Source: Ornithinibacillus halotolerans
Lineage (GTDB): Bacteria > Bacillota > Bacilli > Bacillales > Amphibacillaceae
Direction: 5' to 3'
Assembly (NCBI RefSeq): GCF_014637405.1
Contig: NZ_BMEY01000016.1
Span: forward strand, 1 to 64,000
Length of the DNA: 64,000 nucleotides
Numbering within the stretch: the first letter of the stretch is position 1; each line of letters starts with the position of its first letter. The position numbers and the translations under genes were made by a program. Of the stretch, positions 15,916-25,172 are shown in pieces. The notes under the pieces were generated by a model that saw only the letters and a program-made list of their open reading frames with translations, did no database searches and was not told the origin of the DNA.

Positions 15916-16980
15916 ATGAAAGGTTGGATGGGAAAAATCAAAGTATTATTCCTGATGGGTCTTGTTTCACTAGTACTTTCAGCCTGTGGTAAAGAAAACC
16001 TCACAGCGCTAGATCCTAAGGGGTATGGTGCAGAGAAGTCTTTCGATCTTATTATTTTACCTACTGTTATTATGTCATTTGTTTTACTTATCGTAATGGT
16101 ACTACTAACAGTGGCGCTAATTAAGTTTCGTAAGAAAAAAGGTCGTGAAGACTTTATTCCAAAACAAGTTGAAGGTAACCATACACTAGAGACTGTATGG
16201 ACAGTAATTCCGATTTTGCTACTGATCATTATTGCAGTACCAACAGTTATGTATGAGTTTAATTTAGCGGATGAAGCAGATGCAGCCGATTCTTTAAATG
16301 TTGAGGTTACAGGGAATCAATATTGGTGGCATTTCAATTATGAAGGTCTAGACATTCAAACTAGTCAAGACGTCTACATTCCTGTAGGAGAGAAAGTTTA
16401 CTTTAACATGTTATCTTCTGATGTTATTCATTCATTCTGGGTTCCGACTCTTGCTGGTAAGTTAGATGTTAACCCTGAAAACGTAAACACTTTCTATATT
16501 GAAGCATATGAAGAAGGCGTATACTGGGGTAAATGTGCGGAGTTCTGTGGTCCTTCACACTCCTTAATGGACTTTAAAGTAGTTGTAGTGAGTCAAGAAG
16601 AATTTGATCAATGGGTAGCAGATATGCAGAATTTTGATCCGGAAACTGTGGAACTAGACTCAGAAGTTGCAGTTGAAGGTAGAGAATTATTTGATCAATA
16701 TAATTGTATGGCATGTCATGCGATTGGTTCTTCACCTGTTGCAGTAGGTCCTAACTTAACTAACTTTGCAGACCGTACAAAACTTGCGGGTGTTGAAGAA
16801 ATGACAAAAGATAAACTAGTAGAGTGGATTGTTAATCCTGAATTAATCAAACCAGGAAATAAAATGACTGGTGCTTATCCAAAAATAAATGAAGAAGATG
16901 CTGCGAAAATCGCAGAATATCTAATGCAATTAAGTCCATCTGAGATCACCATTGAAAATGCTGATGGGGGATTAAAATAG
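15916..16980 (+). CDS. ctaC: cytochrome caa3 oxidase subunit II (CtaC)
   Basis: Subunit II of the caa3-type cytochrome c oxidase, fused to a cytochrome c domain. Residues 1-24 are a lipoprotein signal with LSAC (Cys24). Two membrane helices follow (about 37-62 and 80-102). The CuA domain carries the aromatic run QYWWHFNYE and the copper ligands in CAEFCGPSHSLM (Cys207, Cys211). The C-terminal domain has the heme c site CMACH (264-268) and an axial methionine in NKMTGAYP. The fused heme c makes this a caa3 enzyme rather than a quinol oxidase. First gene of ctaCDEF; the leader is long. Confidence 0.97.
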   Translation: MKGWMGKIKVLFLMGLVSLVLSACGKENLTALDPKGYGAEKSFDLIILPTVIMSFVLLIVMVLLTVALIKFRKKKGREDFIPKQVEGNHTLETVWTVIPILLLIIIAVPTVMYEFNLADEADAADSLNVEVTGNQYWWHFNYEGLDIQTSQDVYIPVGEKVYFNMLSSDVIHSFWVPTLAGKLDVNPENVNTFYIEAYEEGVYWGKCAEFCGPSHSLMDFKVVVVSQEEFDQWVADMQNFDPETVELDSEVAVEGRELFDQYNCMACHAIGSSPVAVGPNLTNFADRTKLAGVEEMTKDKLVEWIVNPELIKPGNKMTGAYPKINEEDAAKIAEYLMQLSPSEITIENADGGLK

Positions 16981-17011
16981 GACCTGATAGATTAAAAGGG
17001 AGGTTTATTTT

Positions 17012-18865
17012 GTGAGTTCAGCAACTGCTCAAAGAAATAGCTTCGCTGCCGTACTATGGGATTACTTAACTACAGTTGACCATAAAAAGATAGGTAAACT
17101 TTACTTATATGGTGGAGGATTCTTCTTCCTACTCGGTGGATTAGAGGCTGTTATTATTCGTATACAATTAATAAAGCCAGAAAATGATTTTATTTCTGCT
17201 GGGCTTTATAATGAAATGATTACAATGCATGGTACAACAATGATTTTCTTTGCCGCCATGCCGATATTATTGGGGTTAATGAATGCCGTCATGCCTCTTC
17301 AAATTGGAGCTCGTGACGTAGCGTTTCCTTTCGTAAACGCATTAGGTTTTTGGTTGTTTTTATTTGGTGGGATTATGTTAAATGTGAGTTGGCTAACAGG
17401 TGCTGCTCCTGATGCTGGTTGGACAGCATATGCACCATTATCAACTACCTCACCAGGTCATGGTGTTGACTATTATGTTTTAGGTTTACAAATATCCGGT
17501 GCCGGAACGTTAATGGGGGGTATTAACTTCCTAGTTACAATCGTTAATATGAGAGCACCAGGTATGACATATATGCGTATGCCACTATTTTCTTGGACAA
17601 CATTCGTAATTAGTGTGCTTATCCTGTTCGCATTCCCAGCTCTAACAGTTGGTCTATTCTTATTAATGTTTGATCGTATGTTTGATTCAGCATTCTTTGA
17701 TGTTGCACTTGGAGGAAACAGTATAATCTGGCAACACTTATTCTGGATCTTTGGACACCCAGAAGTTTATATTCTAATCTTGCCAGCATTCGGTATCTTT
17801 AGTGAAATCTTTGCAACATTCTCTAAGAAACGTTTATTCGGATATACGGCAATGGTATTTGCTACAATCTTAATTGCATTTTTAGGATTTATGGTTTGGG
17901 CTCACCACATGTTTACAGTAGGTATGGGACCAGTTGCAAACTCAATCTTCGCTGTTGCAACAATGGCGATAGCTGTTCCAACAGGTATTAAGATATTTAA
18001 CTGGTTATTAACATTATGGGGCGGTAACATTACTATAAATTCCGCAATGCTTTGGTCATTAGCTTTCATTCCATCATTTACAATCGGTGGTATGACAGGA
18101 ATCATGGTTGCAACATCTGTTGCTGACTATCAGTACCATGATACGTACTTTGTAATTGCTCACTTCCACTATGTTATCGTTGGAGGAGTTGTATTTGGAA
18201 TTCTAGCAGCATGTCACTACTGGTGGCCACTTATGTTCAATAGAATTCTTAACGAAAAACTTGGTAAATGGGCATTCTGGTTATTCTTCATCGGATTCCA
18301 TTTAACATTCTTTATCCAACATTTCTTAGGTCTAATGGGTATGCCTCGTCGTTATTGGGTATTCTTAGAAGACCAAGGGCTAGATTTAGGTAACTTCATA
18401 AGTACAATAGGTGCTTTCTTTATGACAGCTGGTGTTATTGTATTCTTATATAATGCATTTTATAGCTGGTTCAAACAAGGTCCTGCACCACAAGATCCAT
18501 GGGATGGCCGTACACTAGAATGGGCTGTTGAATCACCAACACCATACTATAACTTTAAGCAACTTCCATTAGTACGTGGACTTGACGCATTATGGCTTGA
18601 AAAAATGGAAGGAAATGGGAAATTAGCTCCTGCTGAACCAGTAGGTGATATCCATATGCCGAATGGATCTATATTACCATTCCTAATCTCATTAGGATTC
18701 TTTATCGCAGGATTTGGTTTCATTTATCAGACTACTTCTGATTTAGCGTATATCTTATTATATGGTGGTATGGGAATGGCGTTAGTATGTATGCTAATCC
18801 GCTCATTGAAAGATGATCATGGATACCATATCACTAAAGAAGAGTTAGAAAAGGAGGCTAGGTAA
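17012..18865 (+). CDS. ctaD: cytochrome caa3 oxidase subunit I (CtaD)
   Basis: The catalytic heme-copper subunit. It binds heme a, heme a3 and CuB and reduces oxygen while pumping protons. About twelve to fourteen helices. Key segments are HGTTMIFFAAMP (heme a histidine), FGHPEVYILILPAFG (CuB histidine and the His-Tyr cross-link), the VWAHHMFT histidine pair and HDTYFVIAHFHYVI (heme a3 and heme a ligands). It starts at GTG with GGGAGG 8 bases upstream. The 617 residues match the B. subtilis length. The next gene starts one base after the stop. Confidence 0.98.
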   Translation: MSSATAQRNSFAAVLWDYLTTVDHKKIGKLYLYGGGFFFLLGGLEAVIIRIQLIKPENDFISAGLYNEMITMHGTTMIFFAAMPILLGLMNAVMPLQIGARDVAFPFVNALGFWLFLFGGIMLNVSWLTGAAPDAGWTAYAPLSTTSPGHGVDYYVLGLQISGAGTLMGGINFLVTIVNMRAPGMTYMRMPLFSWTTFVISVLILFAFPALTVGLFLLMFDRMFDSAFFDVALGGNSIIWQHLFWIFGHPEVYILILPAFGIFSEIFATFSKKRLFGYTAMVFATILIAFLGFMVWAHHMFTVGMGPVANSIFAVATMAIAVPTGIKIFNWLLTLWGGNITINSAMLWSLAFIPSFTIGGMTGIMVATSVADYQYHDTYFVIAHFHYVIVGGVVFGILAACHYWWPLMFNRILNEKLGKWAFWLFFIGFHLTFFIQHFLGLMGMPRRYWVFLEDQGLDLGNFISTIGAFFMTAGVIVFLYNAFYSWFKQGPAPQDPWDGRTLEWAVESPTPYYNFKQLPLVRGLDALWLEKMEGNGKLAPAEPVGDIHMPNGSILPFLISLGFFIAGFGFIYQTTSDLAYILLYGGMGMALVCMLIRSLKDDHGYHITKEELEKEAR

Positions 18866-18866
18866 T

Positions 18867-19490
18867 ATGAGTCACGATCATTCCTTAAATCCAGAAACAA
18901 TGCCACAGCATCCTGAGAAAGCAACACTTGAAGGGAAAAATAAGTTTCTTGGATTATGGTTCTTCCTTGGTGGGGAAACAGTATTATTCGCCAGCCTTTT
19001 TGGTACCTATCTTGCATTAAAGAACTCAACTGCAGGTGGACCAACGACTCAAGAACTTTACGGTTTAGAGTTAGTTTTCGTTATGACTATGTTGCTATTA
19101 ACTAGTTCTCTAACAAGTGTATATGCAATGTATCATATGAAAAATAATGATTTTAAGAAAATGCAACTCTGGCTTGGTATAACTGGTCTATTAGGTATTG
19201 GATTCTTAGCTTGCGAGATCTATGAGTTTTATCACTATATTCATGAATATGGATTTACTTTCCGTTCGTCTGCATTTGGATCAGCATTCTATACTCTAGT
19301 TGGTTTCCACGGAGGACACGTATTATTTGGTCTTTGTTGGTTATCTGCAATTATGATTCGAAATGCGAAGCGTGGATTAAATCTATATAACGCACCAAAG
19401 TTCAATACATTTAGTTTATATTGGCACTTTATTGATGTTGTTTGGGTATTCATTTTTACAGTAGTATACCTAATGGGGAAGGTGGCGTAA
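18867..19490 (+). CDS. ctaE: cytochrome caa3 oxidase subunit III (CtaE)
   Basis: Membrane subunit III with five helices, the short bacterial form of 207 residues. It stabilises subunit I and supports proton uptake in the family. The signatures FLGLWFFLGGETVLFASLF near the start and LYWHFIDVVWVFIFTVVYL at the end are typical. Its SD, AAGGAGG, lies inside the end of ctaD, so the two are coupled. Confidence 0.96.
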   Translation: MSHDHSLNPETMPQHPEKATLEGKNKFLGLWFFLGGETVLFASLFGTYLALKNSTAGGPTTQELYGLELVFVMTMLLLTSSLTSVYAMYHMKNNDFKKMQLWLGITGLLGIGFLACEIYEFYHYIHEYGFTFRSSAFGSAFYTLVGFHGGHVLFGLCWLSAIMIRNAKRGLNLYNAPKFNTFSLYWHFIDVVWVFIFTVVYLMGKVA

Positions 19491-19493
19491 ATT

Positions 19494-19808
19494 ATGGCAA
19501 ATAACACCAAAACCAATGAATTTCATAAAGAACAAAATAAAGAAGAAATGAAAAAACAACTCATCACCTTTGCAGCTATGATCATATTTACTGTTATTGC
19601 ATTTTTGATCGTAGGCACAGGGATAATGAGTAAAATGATGGCAATTCCATTATTATTAATCATGGCACTAATTCAAGTTGCATTCCAATTCTATTACTTC
19701 ATGCATATGAAAGATAAAGGACATGAATTAGCATCAATCATGATTTATGGTGGAGTATGGGCTGCTATATTAACTGTAGCTGCACTTACACTAGTTATTT
19801 GGTGGTAA
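19494..19808 (+). CDS. ctaF: cytochrome caa3 oxidase subunit IV (CtaF)
   Basis: A 104-residue subunit IV with three helices and the conserved AFQFYYFMHMKDKGHE block. It starts three bases after ctaE, with AAGGTGG inside the end of that gene. It closes the oxidase operon; a strong terminator follows. Confidence 0.94.
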   Translation: MANNTKTNEFHKEQNKEEMKKQLITFAAMIIFTVIAFLIVGTGIMSKMMAIPLLLIMALIQVAFQFYYFMHMKDKGHELASIMIYGGVWAAILTVAALTLVIWW

Positions 19809-19812
19809 AATT

Positions 19813-19850
19813 TAAGGATCAGGGATTTACATCCTGATCCTTATTTTTTT
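19813..19850 (+). terminator. terminator of ctaCDEF
   Basis: A 12-bp stem (19813-19824 with 19832-19843, one GU pair) and a T run to 19850. Confidence 0.85.
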
Positions 19851-19957
19851 GGATTTTTTATAAGATTTAAAGAAGTTGTCACAAAATCATTGTGTGTAAC
19901 TGTCATTGTCGGGTTATAATGAAGGTTAGATAATTGGAATACTATGGAGTGAATATT

Positions 19958-20869
19958 ATGTGGCTTAATTTACAACTATTTGGTTTTCGCGCATTATGGA
20001 GTCCTTATTTCTTAATTTTTGTTGTAGGAATAGGAGTATTATATTATTTAATTACTGGACCACTGCGATATAAATTTGGAGGTCAGGATAAACCAACTGT
20101 TAAACAACAATTTTTCTTTTATGGTGGATTAATCTTGTTATATATTGTTAAGGGGTCTCCTGTAGACCTAATGACACATATAACGTTAACTGCACATATG
20201 ATTCAGATGGCAATATATTTAATTGTCTTTCCTATCTTTATGGTGAAGGGAATACCAACTTGGATATGGGAAAAAGTCTTGTTGAAACCTGTTATTAGAC
20301 CAATTTTAAAAGTACTTACTTTTCCTTTAGTTTCTATTGTTCTTTTTAATGGGCTATTTTCACTTTATCATATACCGTTTATCTTTGATTTTTCAAAGTC
20401 GTCTCCTATCGCTCACGCTACAATACATCTAATCTTATTAATCTTTGGATTTTTAGTTTGGTTTCCTATTATGTCACCAGTTAAGGAATTTGAACAAATC
20501 AAGCAACCACTTTGGAAAATATTTTATATTTTCGGTAATGGTTTATTAATTACACCAGCCTGTGTGTTAATCATATTTGCAGATACTCCATTATTTGCTG
20601 CATATAGTTCTACAGGTGCTTGGTTACAAGCATTAGCACTATGTGTACCTGGAGATGTTCTCGATGGATTAGCTGCGACGATTAAAGTTACTGGTCCAGA
20701 ATTGTTCACTTCAATGAGCACACTTGAGGATCAACAGCTAGGTGGAATTATTATGAAAATCATGCAAGAAATAGCATATGGGGTAATGTTAGCAAGAATT
20801 TTCTTCGCATGGTTTAGTCCGGAAGCATTAAAGGTTGACCCACTTCCAAGCACGGTATCAAATGATTAA
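19958..20869 (+). CDS. ctaG: cytochrome c oxidase assembly factor CtaG (caa3_CtaG family)
   Basis: A polytopic membrane protein of the caa3_CtaG family, needed to form active caa3 oxidase, probably by delivering copper to CuB. It has about seven helices. Conserved parts visible are LFGFRALWSPYFLIF at the start, HITLTAHMIQM with its paired histidines and FSLYHIPFIFDF. Start at 19958 with GGAG 8 bases upstream; eight in-frame codons before it have no site. TATAAT at 19915-19920 suggests its own promoter after the ctaF terminator. A hairpin separates it from the DUF420 gene. Confidence 0.92.
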   Translation: MWLNLQLFGFRALWSPYFLIFVVGIGVLYYLITGPLRYKFGGQDKPTVKQQFFFYGGLILLYIVKGSPVDLMTHITLTAHMIQMAIYLIVFPIFMVKGIPTWIWEKVLLKPVIRPILKVLTFPLVSIVLFNGLFSLYHIPFIFDFSKSSPIAHATIHLILLIFGFLVWFPIMSPVKEFEQIKQPLWKIFYIFGNGLLITPACVLIIFADTPLFAAYSSTGAWLQALALCVPGDVLDGLAATIKVTGPELFTSMSTLEDQQLGGIIMKIMQEIAYGVMLARIFFAWFSPEALKVDPLPSTVSND

Positions 20870-20875
20870 TTAATT

Positions 20876-20916
20876 TAAATCCAAAGGAAAAAATTATATT
20901 TTATCCTTTGGATTTA
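20876..20916 (+). other. hairpin between ctaG and the DUF420 gene, no U tract
   Basis: A 13-bp perfect stem (20876-20888 with 20904-20916) and an A/T-rich 15-nt loop. No T run follows on plus, and the SD of the next gene begins 4 bases later. Possibly a processing or attenuation element within one transcript. Confidence 0.5.
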
Positions 20917-20934
20917 CTAGGAGAGGAAAGCTAG

Positions 20935-21390
20935 ATGAACTTATTACCAACAATTAGTACTTTTTTTATTTTACTAAGTGCGATATTTGTAGCCATTGGT
21001 TGGCGATTAATTATTAAAGATAAGCCAAAAGCACATAAGAAGGCAATGATTACTGCAGCGATTAGTGCATTACTCTTTTTTATCATCTATATGTCGAGAA
21101 CAATCTTTGTAGGAAATACAAGTTTTGGTGGTCCAGATGAGTTAAAAATATACTATACCGTATTTCTAATCTTTCACATTATTTTAGCTACAACAGGTGC
21201 TGTGTTTGGCATAATCACACTAACATTAGCATTCAAACGAAATATTACAAAACATCGTAAAATTGGACCTATTACATCAGTTATCTGGTTTGGTACAGCG
21301 ATAACTGGGATCGCAGTTTACTTATTGTTATATGTTTTCTTCGATGGTGGTCAAACAACCAGTTTAATAAAAGCAATTTTAGGAACATAA
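20935..21390 (+). CDS. DUF420 membrane protein (YozB-like)
   Basis: A 151-residue protein with four predicted membrane helices of the DUF420 family. Conserved histidines appear in PKAHKKAMI and in FLIFHIILATTGAVFG. The family is found next to oxidase assembly genes, and I recall the staphylococcal member CtaM being needed for aa3 oxidase function; a role in oxidase maturation is therefore likely here, beside ctaG. The SD is GAGAGGAAAG. In B. subtilis this gene (yozB) is elsewhere. Confidence 0.8.
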   Translation: MNLLPTISTFFILLSAIFVAIGWRLIIKDKPKAHKKAMITAAISALLFFIIYMSRTIFVGNTSFGGPDELKIYYTVFLIFHIILATTGAVFGIITLTLAFKRNITKHRKIGPITSVIWFGTAITGIAVYLLLYVFFDGGQTTSLIKAILGT

Positions 21391-21424
21391 AAAAGGTGGT
21401 AGCATGATGCTATCACCTTTTTTT
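21389..21424. terminator. bidirectional terminator
   Basis: A 16-bp stem with one GU pair around a 3-nt loop (21389-21404 with 21408-21423), with A and T flanks. It overlaps the stop of the DUF420 gene and faces the AI-2E family gene on minus. Confidence 0.85.
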
Positions 21425-21450
21425 ATATATGTTTTATTGTAAATCGATAT

Positions 21451-22494
21451 TTATACTTTTATCTTAAATCTCAAAATACTAGCTTCTCTTGCTGAAATAT
21501 AAATAATGATAATTAATGGTCCGATAATAAATCCTAATAAACCGAATAATTTTAGTCCTAAGAACATGGAAATTAAAGTAGCCAGTGGGGATAATCCCAT
21601 ATGTTTGCCCATTACTTTTGGTTCTACAGTTCTTCTTATTGCTAGAAGGATAATTGCTAAAATGGAAAGCTCTATTCCCATTTGGATATCGCCAGCCATG
21701 AACATAATTAGCGCCCATGGTCCAAGTATAATAATCGATCCAATTATTGGGATTAAGTCTATTAGCCATATAATTAAGGACATGATTAATGCGACTTCTG
21801 GTGCGATGATAAAAAGTCCTATCAATGATACTGCAAATATGATTAGACTTACTAAGAATTGTGCTTTGAAAAATCCAACAATTACACTTTTAATTCTGCT
21901 ATTCATATAACTAACTTTAGCTGCAGTCTCTGTTGTGAATAAATTGTATGTTTTCTCTCTAAGTAAAGGTAATTCCAACATAAATAAAAATAAAGCAATT
22001 AGATAGACTAGTATACTTACAATATATTGAGGTATTAATGAAAAAATGTTTGCAATCCTGTTAATTGTCAAGTTATCTTTTAACGTCGTGCTCAGTTGGT
22101 TTATGTAATTATCAAAGCTATCTGTTACAGAATCAACAAATTCATCAGGTAAATCACGCCCGTATTCACTAATTTTATTTTCCCATTCCCCGTAAACTCT
22201 ATTAATCTTGTTTACATGAGAAGGTACATCCTCTACAAAATTAACTGCCTGACCAACAGCTTTAGTAACTAAAAATGTACCAGCTATCCCAACGACTAAT
22301 AAGAATAAGAGAAAAACAATAATTACGGATAACTTTCGATTAATTTTACCCCGATTTTCAAAAAGCCTTACAAGTGGATTTAAAGATAAAGCAGTTAAGA
22401 GGGCAATGACTAAAGGAATAGATAATGTAAGAAGATAATAACTTACAATTATTGCGATAATAATAATTAAAAATATTATAATTTTTCGAAACAA
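21451..22494 (-). CDS. AI-2E family (UPF0118) transporter
   Basis: A multi-spanning membrane protein of the AI-2E transporter family, a name covering exporters of autoinducer-2, sodium/proton antiporters and others. Two hydrophobic segments open the protein, a central soluble loop covers about residues 85-150, and the C-terminal half has the conserved WLIDLIPIIGSIIILGPWALI and VEPKVMGKHMGLSPLATLI blocks. The start is TTG at 22494 with GGAG 8 bases before it; the longer frame would start inside the SD. Substrate unknown. In B. subtilis ylbA and ylbB lie in this interval, so this is a local difference. Confidence 0.85.
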   Translation of the reverse strand: MFRKIIIFLIIIIAIIVSYYLLTLSIPLVIALLTALSLNPLVRLFENRGKINRKLSVIIVFLLFLLVVGIAGTFLVTKAVGQAVNFVEDVPSHVNKINRVYGEWENKISEYGRDLPDEFVDSVTDSFDNYINQLSTTLKDNLTINRIANIFSLIPQYIVSILVYLIALFLFMLELPLLREKTYNLFTTETAAKVSYMNSRIKSVIVGFFKAQFLVSLIIFAVSLIGLFIIAPEVALIMSLIIWLIDLIPIIGSIIILGPWALIMFMAGDIQMGIELSILAIILLAIRRTVEPKVMGKHMGLSPLATLISMFLGLKLFGLLGFIIGPLIIIIYISAREASILRFKIKV

Positions 22495-22604
22495 AACAGT
22501 TTCTCCTTTCAACGAGCAGAAATTTCCATTTACATCTATTCAAAATATATCACGAATTTTACTATCTGGATAGTTCTTAATTATTAGAAATTCGAAAAGT
22601 ACAA

Positions 22605-22631
22605 TAAAAAAGCTGACTCATTTGAGTCAGC
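22605..22631 (-). terminator. terminator after the YugN-like gene (minus strand)
   Basis: An 8-bp GC-containing stem (22612-22619 with 22624-22631) followed on minus by a TTTTTTA run. It lies between two genes on the same strand. Confidence 0.75.
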
Positions 22632-22647
22632 CTTTTATTAAGTTAAT

Positions 22648-23016
22648 TTACTCAGCTTTGTATTGTTTTAATTCTTCACTTAGTTTCTCTAAAATTTTAC
22701 TTGTTCGCTCAACCAGGTTTTCTGGGAAGTTTTCTTGCTCACCATATTCTACACCATGAGGATAATAGTGTTTTCCGAGTACTGGAGTTAATAATTTAAT
22801 TATTGCATCTCCTCTGTCAACATCGCCTTCAACTGCATGTCCAAATATACGGATATAATATGTAACGTTTTCTTCGTTAGAGCCTATTTTATAATCATAT
22901 GTAACTCTTTCATAATCCCATTGTCCTGCACGAATAAAAGCATGGTTTCCCATTAATCGATCTAAGATTTTTAAATCAACTACTGTATCTTCAATTCCTA
23001 AGTTTTCAAATTTCAT
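22648..23016 (-). CDS. YugN-like family protein
   Basis: A 122-residue cytoplasmic protein of the YugN-like family. The match rests on the block AGQWDYERVTYDYKI, followed by YYIRIFGHAVEGDVDRGDA and HYYPHGVEYGE, which have the YugN spacing. Function unknown. The start at 23016 follows GAGGTG; six codons upstream in frame lack a site. Transcribed alone from the minus strand. Confidence 0.75.
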   Translation of the reverse strand: MKFENLGIEDTVVDLKILDRLMGNHAFIRAGQWDYERVTYDYKIGSNEENVTYYIRIFGHAVEGDVDRGDAIIKLLTPVLGKHYYPHGVEYGEQENFPENLVERTSKILEKLSEELKQYKAE

Positions 23017-23280
23017 CTTCTCTACACCTCTCATTTATGCTCACTAAATTAATAATAGTATTATTTGAGATAAGTTGCAATGAATATGGGAACTTTTCAT
23101 ATTTTCTATGATAAGAAACGTCATTAATTTGTAAAATTTCCTATTTTAGAAAATAGATTCAGAATCGAAATTAAATATATATTATATAGTTATTTTCATA
23201 TAGTTTATAGATTTTATGCATGAACTTTTATACTAAAACATATAGTTTACTATTAGAAATGATAGAAGGAGTTAGAAAAT

Positions 23281-24351
23281 ATGCGAATAATAAAATGGTT
23301 CGTGATTTCTGTTGTTATTACTACAATTGCATTCGTCATTTTAGAGAAAAGTGATGTAAACTTTGATAAACTAGCTGCAAATGATAGTCATCAATTAATA
23401 GGGAAGAAAACTGATATTAATAGAAAGCATCTTCCTGAAAATATTATCACTTCCCTAAAATATAAAGGGGAAATGTTCGGATGGGTAGGTAAGTCAACAG
23501 AGGAATTGGTAGAAGCATATGGAGAACCTAAGCGGAAAGATCTTAGTAGTTATGGCTATACTTGGTGGATATATCCACAAAACGATACAAAGTATATCCA
23601 ATTTGGTGTATTAGATGGTAAAGTAGAAACTATATTTGCGACTGGTGAAGAAATTGAAATAAATCCATTACAAATTGGTAGTTCTTATAATGATGTAGCA
23701 AAACAATTGGAGTTTTTAGATTCAGTGACATATTCAGAGGGGATTTCATCTTATACTTTTTTCTTAAATGAAGAAGATATTCAAATGACACCTCTAGTAA
23801 AACTATCAGAGAATCTGTTTTTACAGTTGTATTTTGATACGTTTACAGAGAAACTTTCATCTGTCCGATTAATGACAGGTGATATATTGTTAGTTCAAAG
23901 ACCCTATGGTTTACGTTATAGAGGAAGTCTTCCTGAACCGCCTTATTTATCGGAATCTGAGTGGGAAAAAGTAGAGGCTGGTATGGAACGTCAAATATTT
24001 GATATTACAAATGTGATTAGACAAACTTTTAATAAAAACAAGTTAGATTGGGAAGAAAATGTTAGTGAAGTAGCTTTTCTGCATAGTAAAGATATGGCCG
24101 AAAATAATTATTTCTCTCATTTTAGTCCTAATGGAGAGGGATTAAAGGAACGTTTACAGGGAAAAGATGTGTATTATTTTGCTGCAGGGGAAAACATTGC
24201 TGCTCAATATATTGATGCACCTGCTGCAGTAGAAGGGTGGTTAAATAGTAAAGGGCACAGAGAGGCATTGTTACACGACGAATATACTCATCTTGGTGTA
24301 GGAGTATACCGCCTATACTATACCCAAAATTTCTTAACAAAACCATTTTAG
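23281..24351 (+). CDS. ylbC: YlbC-like CAP-domain (SCP/PR1) protein
   Basis: An exported or membrane-anchored protein: one hydrophobic segment at residues 7-22, then the CAP-associated N-terminal domain (about 55-195, starting GWVGKSTEELVEAYGEPKR), then a C-terminal CAP/SCP domain (about 235-350). The CAP domain shows the histidine-bearing HSKDMAENNYFSHFSPNG, GENIAAQY and WLNSKGHREALLHDEYTHLG motifs. CAP proteins in bacilli are secreted, and YtkA/YkwD-type members occur on spores; the exact role is unknown. GGAG lies 9 bases before the ATG. Closed by a terminator. Confidence 0.9.
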   Translation: MRIIKWFVISVVITTIAFVILEKSDVNFDKLAANDSHQLIGKKTDINRKHLPENIITSLKYKGEMFGWVGKSTEELVEAYGEPKRKDLSSYGYTWWIYPQNDTKYIQFGVLDGKVETIFATGEEIEINPLQIGSSYNDVAKQLEFLDSVTYSEGISSYTFFLNEEDIQMTPLVKLSENLFLQLYFDTFTEKLSSVRLMTGDILLVQRPYGLRYRGSLPEPPYLSESEWEKVEAGMERQIFDITNVIRQTFNKNKLDWEENVSEVAFLHSKDMAENNYFSHFSPNGEGLKERLQGKDVYYFAAGENIAAQYIDAPAAVEGWLNSKGHREALLHDEYTHLGVGVYRLYYTQNFLTKPF

Positions 24352-24389
24352 AAAAGGAACTGATTCTAATAATAGGATCAGTTCCTTTT
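24352..24389 (+). terminator. terminator after ylbC
   Basis: At least 13 bp of perfect stem (24352-24364 with 24377-24389), extended by GU pairs inside. AAAA and TTTT lie at its base. Confidence 0.8.
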
Positions 24390-24482
24390 GGATATCTAGA
24401 TGAAAGCACAGGATAATGAATTAGCGCATATTCTATACTATCCATTACTGTCAAAATCGATATTTAAAAATGGGGTGAGTAC

Positions 24483-24875
24483 ATGAGTGAGAATAACCTA
24501 CATCCAACAGTTCACCAATTTCGCAAATTCATCAATGATCATCCGAAACTTCGAAAAGAAATTCGAAAAACGGGTAGGTCATGGCAAGAATATTATGAAA
24601 AATGGGTATTACTAGGCGAAGAAGATTCCTATTGGGATAAATTTAAAGAAGAGATTCCTACAACTACAAGTAACAATAACGAGGATAATAAAAGTGAATT
24701 GTTTAACCAATTTATGAACTATATGGAGAAAGTAGATATTGATAAAGTTCAAAAGCAAGTACATCAATTAAGCGGTACAATTGGTACGATTCAGGAGTTA
24801 ATTGATCAATTTCAAGGCTCAAAGAAGGGGTCAAAAGAGAATGAACGACACTTATTTAGTCTATTTAAGGATTAG
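24483..24875 (+). CDS. ylbD: YlbD-like spore coat protein
   Basis: A 130-residue protein of the YlbD family, annotated as a spore coat component. Family features are the N-terminal VHQFRKFINDHPKLRKEIR and GRSWQEYYEKWVLLGE blocks and the C-terminal helical VDIDKVQKQVHQLSGTIGT segment. SD GGGGTGAG. Its stop lies nine bases before the ylbE start, so ylbD-ylbE form one unit. Confidence 0.85.
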   Translation: MSENNLHPTVHQFRKFINDHPKLRKEIRKTGRSWQEYYEKWVLLGEEDSYWDKFKEEIPTTTSNNNEDNKSELFNQFMNYMEKVDIDKVQKQVHQLSGTIGTIQELIDQFQGSKKGSKENERHLFSLFKD

Positions 24876-24883
24876 TGATTAAA

Positions 24884-25117
24884 ATGGATAAAGAGTTGTA
24901 CAATTATTTAAAAGCTAAACCAGAATTGCTAAATTTTATAAGACATAATCCGAAATGGTATCGATATTTATCAAGGAATCCAAATCAAATTCAAAAATTA
25001 GAGAAAGAAGCAAAACTTTTCTATGGTCAAACAATTACTCAAAAAATTGAAAAGGTAAACCAGAATGTTCAAATGGTAGGGATGTTATTGCAATTTGCCG
25101 ATATGATGAAAGATTAA
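24884..25117 (+). CDS. ylbE: YlbE-like protein
   Basis: A 77-residue protein of the YlbE-like family: MDKELYNYLKAKPELLNFIR followed by HNPKWYRYLSRNP and a helical C-terminus. The ATG at 24884 aligns with the family start; a GTG at 24875 is also in frame and closer to AAGGA, so the start is uncertain by three codons. Function unknown; probably sporulation-linked by its tie to ylbD. Confidence 0.8.
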   Translation: MDKELYNYLKAKPELLNFIRHNPKWYRYLSRNPNQIQKLEKEAKLFYGQTITQKIEKVNQNVQMVGMLLQFADMMKD

Positions 25118-25172
25118 TTGTTTTTCTTTTTCACCTCTAAAGTGATAAACTAATAGTGGAGGTGAATATATA

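Noticed and set aside
15828-16229. 133-codon minus frame overlapping ctaC
   Set aside because: Serine-rich antisense shadow of a clear oxidase gene.
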